Shown: positions 10,148 through 20,748 of the stretch, one piece after another
Numbering within the stretch: the first letter of the stretch is position 1
Layout: each line of letters starts with the position of its first letter
Assembly (NCBI GenBank): GCA_026119855.1
Contig: JAOWBW010000251.1
Span: 1,358,109 to 1,422,108, forward strand
Source of the DNA: Campanula takesimana
Taxonomy: Eukaryota > Streptophyta > Magnoliopsida > Asterales > Campanulaceae
Length of the DNA: 64,000 nucleotides
Reading direction: 5' to 3'
The notes under the pieces: model-generated
What the model was told of the DNA's origin: nothing
Seen by the model: the letters and a program-made list of their open reading frames with translations, nothing else
The model's database searches: none
Position numbers and translations under genes: made by a program

Positions 10148-11992
10148 ATGGAGGAGAATATTGTTAATGGGACAAGATATTTTTGTGCTGAGCCCGATCC
10201 AGGGAGCATAGCAAGAGCAGTGATGGGGCTCGATGGTAAAAAAATTGGGCTTGGTCAAGGGTTAGTCCGTTCTGTCCAAACATTTTCCAGATTGACAGAA
10301 AAATTAGAAAGATTTCTCAGAATACGGAGTGATTACTTCCTCACAGCTTGCTTCATAGATAGGGTGCGAAACAGAGTAATCTTTTCATCATATGACCAAA
10401 CATTTGTTGAGTGTCTTACACAGCCACAGCCAGATGGCAGCCTAAAATTAGGTAGTTGGAAAGTAACCAAAGGTCTCCCAGATGTTGGTGCCCACAACCT
10501 CCCGCACTATATTACCTACACCAAGTTGAACCCACAGTTTCTCCATTTCTTCAGATGTTTATTCAGGGCTCTTGAATAACTTCATTCATACGGGCTTTGC
10601 TTTAGAGGGAAGTTTAATGAAAATCACATTGTTATAACTAGGGGAACTACACAGTTCGTTGCTGTGCCGATGAGGAATCGGACTGACGAGCTGTTTAGAA
10701 ACGACTACAGATATTTGGTACACTTAGCCAAGAGATTACTGAAAGTGCCGATATATGATGGAGATCTTCAACCTCCCGATTTGGATGGATTTTTTAAATG
10801 TGTTGCTAAATATCCAATGTAAGTATTTTTTATTTGATTTCATATTCCTGAAAAATTAGTCGTCCCCCACTTTTTTTCGATTGTTAGTTTGAATGAATTT
10901 TGACCAATGATAATCTGAAACTTGTTTTTGATACCCATCATATATATTATCAATAACAAGTTTTAAATTTTTATTAAGTTAATTTTTAGAGTTTTTATTA
11001 GGATAATTAAAAAAAAACTTAAATTATTGCTCAAAATTGACTACTGATAATCTAAAACTTGTTTTTGATACCCATCATAAATATTTTCAATAACAAGTTT
11101 TAGATTTTTATTAAGTTAGTTTTTAGATTTTTTATTAGGATAATTAAAAAAAAATTAAATTTTTCCTCAAAATTCATTCACTAACAATGAAAAAGAGGGA
11201 CTAATTTTTATGGATGAATGGAGTGTATTTTTAAAAAATAAAAATATATTTGTATGTTTTTCATTTTTAGTTTTTAATCTTTAAATTTTGATCTTCAGGA
11301 CCATCTAGAAACAGTTTTGCGATCATTTTGTTATAGCCAATCCTAGGTGAAGGACTTGTTGCTTTCGTACCATAATAACAAATTTCAGAGTTTTAATCAA
11401 TACAACCTCAATTTAGGGGCTTTCGAGTTTAAACTGGCTCAATGCGCGCCTCGTATTTTGGCAAATTGGTTGGATGAATCGGAGATTTTATTGAATGAAA
11501 CCGATATCGTGCATTCAAGGATCCGAGACTTTTTAATAAACTCTCCCACATGAGCGAGGACTTCCACCACATGCTCGATCAGTTAAACCATATGGTAACA
11601 GCATTTTTGGGCTCTACAGTTTTTTAGCAATCTGCGTCAGACATCTGGGAGATGTAAGTTTCATGTCAAGTAGAATTGAGTTTTTTTTTTTAATTAACTT
11701 GATGTTTTGCAACTCACAGAGAAAACCCACAAATCTGACCAGAGTTGAGACCGATGCGATCTGTGTGCGTACATTTCAGCCATTTTTCCTGGAGCGGCAT
11801 TGTATCTTCAAACCTCCTTATATAAGTTCTCCCCTGATTTGTATTTCCTTTTTGTGCCGTGAGTATTAGTTTCCTTATAGCATTATTGATAGGTATCCAT
11901 TTTTTTTTTACTAACGTTTAGTTCTTTTTTTATATTTATACAGTCTTGCTCGCGACATGCTGCCCCCAGCGGGCCCGTATGATATGGCTTAG
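10148..11992 (+). pseudogene. Kinase-like four-exon pseudogene, left copy
   Basis: ATG at 10148 (MEENIVNGTRYF). Exon 1 runs to about 10818 with a GTAAGT donor. Exon 2 is about 11299-11650, exon 3 about 11720-11870, and exon 4 ends at LPPAGPYDMA and TAG at 11990-11992. Exon 1 has PQFLHFFRCLFRALE, then a block like a kinase catalytic loop (CFRGKFNENHIVI, where an active kinase has HRDxKxxN) and NDYRYLVHLAKRLL, like helix F. The catalytic Asp is absent, so even an intact protein would be a pseudokinase; this assignment is tentative. Lesions are an in-frame TAA at 10577-10579, a TAG early in exon 2 (11306) and a TGA at 11551. The right copy has different lesions. I do not recognise the parent gene. 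Confidence 0.55.
10856..11204. mobile_element. MITE-like element in intron 1, left copy
   Basis: Bounded by long imperfect inverted repeats of about 40 bp that start TTAGTC and extend through GTTAGT...GAATGAATTTTGA. Inside, a unit of about 120 bp is tandemly repeated (blocks beginning TGATAATCTGAAACTTG and TGATAATCTAAAACTTG). It has no coding potential. I did not find a clear target-site duplication, so the superfamily is open. Confidence 0.55.
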
Positions 11993-12123
11993 GAGTCCAT
12001 ATAATTAATGAATAAATGTTCTTTGAATAAGAAACATAAAAAGTAATTTATAGTTTTTGGTAGTTTTTGGGGCATAGTGAAAAAAGGGATGAAGAGTCGT
12101 CGATGAAGAGGTTTACCGTTTCA

Positions 12124-12517
12124 TAGTATAAACCTCTTCATCGACGACTCTTCATCCCTTTTTTCACTATGCCCCCAAAACTACCAAAAACTATAAATTA
12201 TTTTTTATGTTTCTTATTCAAAGAACATTTATTCATTAATTATATGGACTCCTAAGCCATATCCTACGGGCCCGCTGGGTGCGGCATGTCGCGAGCAAGA
12301 CTGTATACATATAAAAAAGATAGTATAAACCTCTTCATCGACGACTCTTCATCCCTTTTTTCACTATGCCCCCAAAACTACAAAAAACTATAAATTATTT
12401 TTTATGTTTCTTATTCAAAGAACATTTATTCATTAATTATATGGACTCCTAAGCCATATCCTACGGGCCCGCTGGGTGCGGCATGTCGCGAGCAAGACTG
12501 TATACATATAAAAAAGA
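12124..12517. repeat. 197-bp tandem duplication beside the palindrome centre
   Basis: 12124-12320 and 12321-12517 are near-identical, both starting TAGTATAAACCTCTTC. The left arm holds one inverted copy (about 11925-12115). The duplication includes the last exon of the kinase-like pseudogene. Confidence 0.9.
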
Positions 12518-14284
12518 ACTAAACGTTAGTAAAAAAAAATGGATACCTATCAATAATACTATAAGGAAACTAATACTCACGGCACAAAATGGAAATACAA
12601 ATCAGGGGAGAACTTATATAAGGAGGTTTGAAGATACAATGCCGCTCAAGGAAAAATGGCTGAAATGTACGCACACAGATCGTCATCGGTCTCAACTCTG
12701 GTCAGATTTGTGGGTTTTCTCTGTGAGTTGCAAAACATTAAGTTAATTAAAAAAAAAAAATCAATTCTAGTTAACATGAAACTTACATCTCCCAGATGTC
12801 TGACGCAGTTTGATAAAAATCTGCAGAGCTAAAAAATGCTGTTACCATATGGTTTAACTGATCGAGCATGTGGTGGAAGTCCTCGCTCATGTGGGAGAGT
12901 TTATTAAAGAGTCTCGGATCCTTGAATGCACGATATCGGTTTCATTCAATAAAATCTCCAATTCATCCCACCAATTTGCCAAAATACGAGGCGCGCATTG
13001 AGCCAGTTTAAACTCGAAAGCCCCTAAATTGAGGTTGTATAGATTGAAACTCTGAAATTTGTTATTATGGTACGAAAGCAACAAGTCCTTCTTCACCTTA
13101 GGATTGACTATACCAAAATGATGGCAAAACTGTTTCTCGATGGTCTTGAAGATCAAAATTTAAAGATTAAAAACTAAAAATGAAAAACATACAAATATAT
13201 TTTTATTTTTTAAAAATATACTCCATTCATCCATGAAAATTAGTCCCTTTTTTTCATTGTTAGTGAATGAATTTTGAGGATTTTTTTTTAATTATCTAAT
13301 AAAAAATCTAAAAATTAACTTAATAAAAATTTAAAACTTGTTATTGATAATATTTATGATGTGTATCAAAAACAAGTTTTAGATTATCATTGGTCAATTT
13401 TGAGCAATAATGTAAGTTTTTTTTTTAATTATCCTAATAAAAAATCTAAAAACTAACTTAATAAAAATCTAAAACTTGTTAGTGATATTATTTATGATGG
13501 GTATCAAAAACAAGTTTCAGATTATCATTGGTCAAAATTCATTCAAACTAACAATAATAAAAAAAGTGGGGGACGACTAATTTCTCGGGAATATGAAATC
13601 AAATAAAAAAAAATACTTACATTGGATATTTAGCAACACATTTAAAAAATTCATCCAAATCGGGAGGTTGAAGATCTCCATCATATATCGGCACCTTCAG
13701 TATTCTCTTGGTTAAGTATACTAAATATCTGTAGTCGTTTCTAACCAGCTCGTCAGTCCGATTCTTCATCGGCACAGCAATGAACTGTGGAGTTCCCCTA
13801 GTTATAACAATATGATTTTCATTAAACTTCCCTCTAAAGCAAAGCCCTTGGGAATGAAGTTCTTCAAGAGCCCTGAATAAACATCTGAAGAAATGGAGAA
13901 ACTGTGGGTTCAACTTGGTGTAGGTAATATAGTGCGGGAGGTTGTGGGCACCAACACCTTGGAGACCTTTGGTTACTTCAACTACCTAATTTCGGGCTGC
14001 CATCTGGATGTGTAAGACACTCAACAAATGTTTGGTCATATGATGAAAAGATTACTCTGTTTCGCACCCTATCTATGAAGCAAGCTGTGAGGAAGTAATC
14101 ACTCCGTATTCTGAGAAATCTTTCTAATTTTTCTGTCAATCTGGCAAATTCTTGGACAGAACGGACTAACCCTAGACCGAGCCCAATTTCTTAACCACCG
14201 AGCCCCATCACTGCTCTCGCTATGCTCCCTGGATCGGGCTCAGCACAAAAATATCTTGTCCCATTAACAATATTCTCCTCTATT
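12252..14284 (-). pseudogene. Kinase-like four-exon pseudogene, right copy
   Basis: Mirror image of the left copy. The start codon is mutated (ATG to ATA at 14282-14284) and exon 1 has frameshifts near 13960-14200. The codon that is a stop in the left copy is still Glu here (RALEELHSQG), and the start of exon 2 is open (TIEKQFCHHFGIVNPK). Exon 2 ends in a stop at the same place as the left copy (LINSPT). The terminal exon is present at about 12252-12305 and again in the tandem duplicate at about 12449-12502. The different damage in the two copies shows independent decay after duplication. Confidence 0.55.
13240..13580. mobile_element. MITE-like element in intron 1, right copy
   Basis: Inverted counterpart of 10856-11204 with the same terminal inverted repeats and internal tandem unit. 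Its presence at the same place in both arms shows that it was inserted before the inverted duplication. Confidence 0.55.
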
Positions 14285-14608
14285 ATGAAGAAATGGACTT
14301 AGAGGCCGAAGATTTCGGAGAGGGGGCGACGATTTCAGGTTTTCAAAGTTGGGTTGGGGTTGGGGGGTTTTGGGGAAGATTTAGGGTTTTCGGTTTTGGG
14401 GGTTGGCTAAGCAAATAATCGGGTTGATTGATTGGAGAGGCCGAATATTATTTAGGTTTCTACATAACTAACGTAAGTTGTGTTTGAGTGGGGGGTTTTG
14501 GGGAAGATTGGGGTTGATGGGGAGGAGGTGAAAAATGGGTAGATTGGGGTTTTTCTTGATCGGCTTGGGCTGAAAATGGTGAAAAATGTGTTCCTTGTTA
14601 TTTTTATA

Positions 14609-15237
14609 TGTGAGAGGAACGGCCTGAAGTGGTCTGCTCCACAGGCCACACACCCGTTTGAGTGTCGCGATTCATGAGTTAAGCCCTGCACGAATGAGCC
14701 CAATCCCCTCTATCTCCAGCTCGTTCAGCGGGCTGGGATCAACCACGAGTTGATCTAGCCTCCAAGCCAAGGGTGGAAACACAAGGATCAGCTTGGTTAT
14801 TGGTAGATCTCGATCTTAGCCCAGCTCGTTCGGTCAGGCCAACTCGGTTATTTGTCCAACCAAGCTGACAGGTTTCCGACAATGAGTCTTCTAGAAGAAC
14901 CCACAGACGACCTCCGTCTACTCGGGCTCGGCCCAACTCAAACCATACTATGGATAAGGATGACCTCACGCAAGGACATGCTTACCTTACCTTACCCTCA
15001 ACTTGGAGGGCAAGCCAGCTTACTATAAAAGGAGAGCTCTATCTCAAATAACCAGGTTACACTCTCTCTCTCTACTCAATCAAACTTTCCGGTGAACAGA
15101 CTAACTTATTCTCACGCCGGAGGGTCTTCGCCGGTGCAACCCCGGCTAAGCTCACGGTGCTCATTTTGCAGGTCCAAGCAAGCTATCCAGGTGTCCAAAC
15201 CGTTGTTCCGGCCTTGATCACGCTTTGTGCACGATTA
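14609..15237 (+). repeat. Inverted copy of the gypsy 5' LTR
   Basis: Starts TGTGAGAGG at 14609 and ends before a PBS-like ATAGGTTCCATTGCCGGGAA at 15238. It is plus-strand oriented, with a TATAAAAGGAGAGCTC block near 15025. It is shorter than the left LTR by several small deletions. It belongs to the right palindrome arm rather than being an independent LTR. Confidence 0.65.
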
Positions 15238-15340
15238 ATAGGTTCCATTGCCGGGAACTTCGTAGCTTGCTGGACCTTTCTGATTGTTCCGGCGAACTTT
15301 GCCATTTGTTCACCGTCTCCCTTTCATCCCATCAAACATA

Positions 15341-15850
15341 ATGTCTGTAAATCCCGAGCGTGAGCAAGCTGAGTACCCTCATGTCCCCGGAGTCTTCACA
15401 GCTCCGAGAGACTCTCGGCCTTTTCGGACTTCTCTTCCGCCGCCTACCGGTGTACTGACGCGTGCTCAGGGCGCCCGTTTGGGCTCCCAGGGCGGAGACC
15501 TACCAACCCAGACCTTTGAGGCACTAGACAACCCGCCGCCGCCCGGAGTTCACCCAGCTGGTGAAAGGTTAAACATGCCCAGGCCCCCGCCGGTACTCTA
15601 CACTCAGCGAACCACGGCCGCCCCCAGGGTGACGTCGGACCGAGCGCCATAAATCCCGTCGCGGCGGCGGCTGGTCAGGCGGCGACGTTGAACTACAGTC
15701 TAAGTTTGTTGTTGCAAATCCAAGAATTGTACGGGGCCTTGGAAGCCCTAGGACCAGAGCATATGGCCAATTAGCCATCTCTGCCCTTGATGTTAGTGCC
15801 ACGCGTTCCCCTTCAGCCTTGTAGCAACCCACCTCTGATGAATAGGAATG
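15341..15850 (+). pseudogene. Truncated gypsy gag N-terminus (right arm)
   Basis: ATG at 15341 opens MSVNPEREQ as in the left copy. A frameshift in the proline-rich part leads to a stop at 15652, and further homology runs to 15850. There the sequence breaks off and a 27-bp block near GTGCCACGCGTTCCCC (15796) recurs at about 15853. Confidence 0.7.
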
Positions 15851-16140
15851 TCAGTGCCACGCGTTCCCCTCAAGCCTTCCGTCTCTCCGCTCACTTCTCT
15901 AGTTCTCCTTCACCGTCTCCGGCAACAGCGACCTTAGCGATTGACGAAGCCGCGTCGGAACTGGTTCTCTCTTCTCTCTCGTCGCCCTCTTACAATTGAT
16001 TTTGTTGGAGTTCGAAAAAAAAGATTTGATTTCTGTTGAAATTTAGAGAAACGTCGTTTCTGTGCACGAATTTAGGGTTTTTTCTTGATCATGTCAACAA
16101 TGGTGATTAGTGTGGGTTCGTACAGGTTATGGGTTTTTTC
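15851..16140. other. Non-coding junction DNA, 5'UTR-like
   Basis: CT-rich blocks (CTCTCTTCTCTCTCGTCG) followed by AATTTAGGGTTTTTT resemble a plant 5' leader, but no gene follows. The next sequence is a 5'-truncated LINE. No ORF is supported. Confidence 0.35.
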
Positions 16141-17275
16141 TTGATTTGGGAAAGAGTGATTGCACAACGGCTAAGAAAAATTGTGAATATTTCGGATAAC
16201 CAATTTGGATTTATGCCCGGCAGATCGACTATGGACGCAATCTATCTTATGAGACAAATCATGGAGAAACATCGAGATAAAAAGAAAGATTTGCATATGG
16301 TTTTCATTGATTTGGAGAAGGCGTATGATAAAGTGCCAAGAGAGGTACTTTCGTGGGCTTTAGTAAAGAAAGGCGTTTCAAAGAAATATATTGATATTAT
16401 TAAGGACATGTATAATGGAGTTAGTACTAGTGTACGGACAAGCGTTGGGAAGACAGAAGAGTTCCCTATCACGATTGGAGTGCATCAAGGCTCTGCACTT
16501 AGTCCTTTCCTCTTTGCCCTGATAATGGAGGAAGTGACGAGGTCAATCCAAGATGATATTCCATGGTATATGTTGTTCGCAGATGATATTGTGCTGATTG
16601 ATGAGACAAAAGAAGGTGTTGAAAGTAAATTGGAGTTGTGGAGACACACTCTGGAATCTCGAGGTTTTAGGTTAAGCAGAAGCAAGACTGAATATATGGA
16701 GTGTAAATTTAGCAAAGTTGGAAGCAGAGAGGCAGGAGTGATCACATTCGATGGAAAGATTGTCCAAGCTTCCGAGTTCTTTCGCTATCTTGGATCTATT
16801 ATCTAAAAAGATGGAGAATTGGATGGAGATGTGGCTCATAGGATTAAAGCAGGTTGGTTGAAGTGGAAGAGTGCCACAGGGTTTCTTTGTGATCGTGGCA
16901 TGCCAAATAGATTAAAGGGAAAATTCTATCGTACGGCAATTAGGCCTGCACTGCTTTATGGCACTGAATGTTGGGCCGTGAAACAGTGGCATATTCATAA
17001 GATGAATGTAGCAGAGATGCGTATGCTACGATGGATGTGTGGGCATACAAGAAAAGATCGATTGAGAAATGAGGTGATCAGGGGTAAAGTAGGAGTTGCG
17101 CCCATTGAGGATAAAATGAGGGAGCATCGTCTAAGGTGGTTTGGTCATGTGAGACGGAGACCGAGTGATGCACCGATTAGGAGGCCTGAAGAGTGGAGAA
17201 GTGATAAAATGGCGAGGGGTAGGGGAAGGCCTAAGCAAACTTGGATTAAGGTGATTGAAAATGATATGAGCACTT
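16141..17275 (+). mobile_element. RTE-type LINE fragment with reverse transcriptase
   Basis: The RT domain begins at WERVIAQRLRKIV and contains QFGFMPGRSTMDAIYLMRQ, FIDLEKAYDKVPRE, GVHQGSALSPFLFALIM and the catalytic MLFADDIVLIDE. The C-terminal region includes KGKFYRTAIRPALLYGTECW and EMRMLRWMCGHTR. This set is typical of plant RTE-clade non-LTR elements. The endonuclease is absent (5' truncation, normal for LINEs), an in-frame TAA at 16804-16806 splits the ORF, and the 3' end breaks off after the codons for IENDMS. The element is inactive. A second, smaller fragment of the same family is at 29524-29700. Confidence 0.92.
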
Positions 17276-17418
17276 TTCGGGGCAACCTGTACCTGACCCG
17301 GCTCGTTGATTACCCGACCCGCAAATGTAATCGGGTTGTAGCGGGTTGAACTCGCGTGACTCACCAACTCGTCTCAACCCGCTTGTACCCGACTCAACCC
17401 GCTTGATTGACAGGCCTA
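17276..17418. other. CCCGACCC-rich segment, possible TE terminus
   Basis: Contains repeated ACCCGAC/CGGGTTG motifs and ends TTGACAGGCCTA. Plant hAT-type non-autonomous elements often have such G/C motifs next to a GGCCTGTCAA end, but only one end is visible. It separates the LINE from the Helitron candidate. Confidence 0.3.
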
Positions 17419-17465
17419 TCTATAGCTACTAAGGCCTTCAGGTTCATCAATAATTCTGGGTTTCA

Positions 17466-18729
17466 ATGGCTCCACAAAGCGTCTTTGTCAATCAGTTGCA
17501 GCTGGGCCGATGTGAGGGCCGACTGACTACGAGCATTGAGCGCATTTGGAAATGTTATAACACAAGGAAAGACAGGGAATTAATGACTATGGATTTCATT
17601 GGAATAGATGAGCAGGTAAGTGCTATACAAGAAAATATATACGCGTTTTCCATTTTCCCAGTTTCAAACGTCCAAATTTACTAATTATTACCCTCTAATG
17701 TCATACAGCATCAACCTATACAATTCACTACAAGGAGTAAGTTTATTCCTGACTTTGAAGGCCTATTGGCGGAAGGTGCCTTCTATACAATCAAAAATTT
17801 CACTGTTGGCTTTAGGAAGGAAGAATATCGTGTAATACACAGGGACAACTATATATTATTAGATGCATCAACATATATTGAAGAAATTGTGAGGAAGATG
17901 CCTGATATTCCTAAACATATATTCAATATGATACAATATGATAAGTTGTTGTAAACCAGCAATAATAAGAAGAATCTTTGTGGTAAGTAAGATACATGTT
18001 ACAAAATGATAAGCATTTTATGTGTATAATAAATTTATTCTAAACTACTCCCTGCATAGATGTTATTGGCTACGTAGTTGCAGTTTCCGAAGTTGGGGAG
18101 GTTACAAGCAATTTTAAGCCAGTGGCGCTGCAATATATCGATCTAAAAGATCCTAGGTATATCCTATCCTATACTAGCAATATATCTGTTAATTGCTTTT
18201 CTATATCCAGGGGTGATGTAGCGAGGATTACTCTATGGGGCAATGAGGCAATCGCCCGTGCAGAAGCTATTGGCAAGAGTTCACAGCGTGTTTGGATTAT
18301 CGCTCGACAATTGTCAAAATTGAACCAAATGGCCAGTTGTTAAGCTAGAAATTAAATTCCTATATGCATCCTACTGTAATTCCTATTCTCAATTACGTCT
18401 TATACCTGCCTTCAATTTTCACAGGTAACCTGGGAATATCCTCCAGTAGTGCTACTATGTTTTACAATGACGATTCAATTGTGGAGATCCAAGAGTTTTT
18501 AAAACTGTAAGTAAACAATTAACCTGGAATACATAATTCCGTCCTCTATTATTTTCAAATGTGTCTCACATATTTTTAAATCGTACCACAGACTTGGACC
18601 AATGGAAGATGAGGAAGAAATAGGCAACATCCCTATGAACTCGCATGTTGTCACTATGGAAGACTACCAGAAGAATAAGAAATTGATTAGTGAAATAAAA
18701 GATGCGATACAGAGTTGTGAGCCACTGGT
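17466..18729 (+). pseudogene. RPA70-like single-stranded DNA-binding protein (Helitron-borne)
   Basis: Exons with GT/AG borders: 17466-17615 (MAPQSVFVNQLQLG), 17709 to about 17980 (IPDFEGLLAEGAFYTIKNFT), about 18059-18155, about 18211-18350 (GDVARITLWGNEAI), about 18425-18506, and 18592-18729 (EDEEEIGNIPMNSH). The pattern of OB-fold repeats, including the ITLWG strand and a QEFL block, is that of the plant replication protein A large-subunit family. It would bind single-stranded DNA during Helitron transfer. A TAA in exon 2 (17952-17954) interrupts the frame, so this copy is probably non-functional. Confidence 0.75.
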
Positions 18730-18834
18730 AATACTTATCTTTACAGTGACATTAATTATTTGAATAAATCTTCTTGATTTCAAGTGCCATGATTACCTGT
18801 AAAGAGCCGCATGTCATTTTCTACTTTCAGAATA

Positions 18835-19098
18835 CTCCCTCCGTCCCTTTACAAACTTCACACTTTCCTCATTGGGCGTCCCATTACTAACTTCACACTT
18901 CCTAAAATGGAAATGTTGTATTACTATTAAATTAATGGGACCCACACGTCATACTCACAACAACAATTCAATTATTACTCTCTACCTCACTTTCTCTCTC
19001 CTATCTCACTTTTCATACTCACAACACTTACTCCACTAACATTTTTCTTACTTTGTGTGGAAATAGTAAGTGTAAAGTTTGTATTGGGATGGAGGGAG
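18835..19098. mobile_element. Stowaway-type MITE
   Basis: Begins CTCCCTCCGTCCC at 18835 and ends GGGATGGAGGGAG at 19098, an imperfect terminal inverted repeat. It is flanked on both sides by the TA dinucleotide (18833-18834 and 19099-19100). The 264-bp length and TA target duplication match Stowaway (Tc1/Mariner) MITEs. It sits between the RPA and Rep parts of the Helitron. Confidence 0.9.
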
Positions 19099-19894
19099 TA
19101 TAAAGGTAATTTTAAGTAATAAAATGAAAGTCTTCACATTGAAAATAACCAATACTTTATTCTACGTTCCTATCTCTGATTGTTTCAATAACGTAGGCTG
19201 GTGACATTTATTTTTAAACCAAGTCATAGTATCATAGAATATATCAAAATATTAAGTTTATTGGACAATTAGTACAGAACGGCTCAAAAGGGACAACAAA
19301 ATTTTCAAGATATATCATTTCATTCAAATGAAGAGAACAATTATTTGTTTCGACATGGGTGAAAGCAATAATTAGTTATTCCGTAATAGTTTTTACTCTT
19401 TTAAAAAAGGGTGGAGGGAAATAAAGTTTTCAATAAAAAGGTCATAGATTTTTTTCCTAATGGTCCAGTAATAATAATTTGTAAATGGTCTGATTCTACA
19501 GATTGAAGGCTCTTCATTGACTGACTATAACTCAGTTGTGCAGTTTATACTCTGAACAGTCCTTACTACTTCTTATTAAGTCACTGAAAGGTTGTTCATT
19601 GTATCCAATATTGCATATGAAGTATTGAGAGCCTTAATATTTTATCCAGAGTATGAAAATAACCACAAATTAAAAAACAAACAAATCAGACAACTGGAAC
19701 TTCCAAAAAAAAACTGCCAATACCAAATAACAACATGGGAAGGAAGCGTGGTCGAAAAGATTTATCGATCAATACTCATAACTACGGTATTTTCATTATT
19801 ATTCTCCGTACAATTTATGCTGTTTACAAGCTTATCTTTTCACTCATGCATCAACTTGCAATTACTCAGCATAAAATGAAATTCATTACAGGCC
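19099..19894. other. Non-coding DNA inside the Helitron
   Basis: AT-rich spacer between the RPA gene and the Rep-like exons. I see no convincing exon, RNA gene or repeat. Confidence 0.5.
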
Positions 19895-20545
19895 CTGTGT
19901 CAAAGGAGGCAGCCAGAGAGAATCGTGCCAAGGCGTTTGCTAGGTTGAAAACTAAAAGAAACCGGAATAAGTCGACTATAATTGAAGACATAACACAAGT
20001 AACAGGTAATTTAAAAAGTTAATAAATATGCGTGCACATAAAGAAGAGGTAATTTAGTTGGTTGGTAAATCTACGTACCAAATTTTTTCTTGATTTATAT
20101 GGATATAATTCCACCAATCAATTTGTGCGAAATATTCCTTGGTTAATTTATCCTCACACCTACATAGAGAGAAAATATAATAGGCATTAGAAATTATCTT
20201 AGTTAAAATAAGAAATATGAAATGTCTACAGGTAGTCTATCAAAGCCAACAAGACATAGTGTACGTATAGAAGAGGATGGCTTCACGCAAGGGTCAACAT
20301 CTTACAGCATTCAAGTAACAGGTCAATGCAACTATTGAAATTATAACATTAATATACATAGACATTAGTACTTGCTAAGTTGAACTCATCTTTTCATTTT
20401 AGATCAAGCTCGGAAGATGTACGCTAGAAAAAGAAGAGAAGAAAGAAGGAAATTTCAAGATCTCAATCGCAGACCAAGTCCTCATTTGCATCGAGCCGAT
20501 AATGAAGAGGTACTCGCTGCTAAAAGGCGTCGACTGCTTGCACTA
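19895..20545 (+). pseudogene. Helitron Rep/helicase N-terminal exons
   Basis: Small basic exons between GT/AG borders: about 19895-20005 (SKEAARENRAKAFARLKT), about 20231-20320, and about 20402-20546 (KMYARKRREERRKFQ, then AAKRRRLLAL). Short Arg/Lys-rich repeats of this kind precede the Rep domain in plant Helitron helicases. The assignment rests on composition and on the adjacent Cys pair region rather than on catalytic motifs. Confidence 0.45.
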
Positions 20546-20589
20546 GGTAATACTTTCACCTGTTCATGGATGTAAATTTTAATTTTATA

Positions 20590-20748
20590 AATATGCCCGC
20601 TAAAATTTTGCCATGGCTATTCCTACAGATAAATATTCCGTCGAAATTTCTTACTATGGGCTCCCAAAATTTACCTGCAAATACTGCCATGCTATTTTTT
20701 GGGATCAAGAAAGCGTTAAAAAACATTCTAATAAAAAATTTCCCGTAG
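20590..20748 (+). pseudogene. Helitron Rep zinc-finger-like segment, truncated
   Basis: Encodes YYGLPKFTCKYCHAIFWDQE followed by a KKFP block. The CxxC pair with following W is like the C-x2-C ... WYEER segment before the Rep catalytic region in plant Helitrons. The match ends at about 20745, so the HUH nuclease and SF1 helicase are absent. Confidence 0.5.

Larger units (their letters stand above)
8541..12115. repeat. Left arm of a giant inverted repeat
   Basis: This segment is repeated as its reverse complement at 12129-15850. From outside in, the shared content is the gag N-terminus, PBS, 5' LTR, flank, kinase-like pseudogene exons 1-4 with an intron-1 MITE, and a 3' tail. Many substitutions and small indels separate the arms, so the duplication is not recent. 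A 13-nt spacer (12116-12128) separates the arm tips. Confidence 0.95.
12129..15850. repeat. Right arm of a giant inverted repeat
   Basis: Reverse complement of 8541-12115. It is about 150 bp longer, mainly because the segment next to the tip is tandemly duplicated (12124-12320 and 12321-12517). The outer end is sharp at about 15850, inside the gag sequence after the codons for PPLMNRN, whereas the left arm continues into the rest of gag. Confidence 0.95.
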
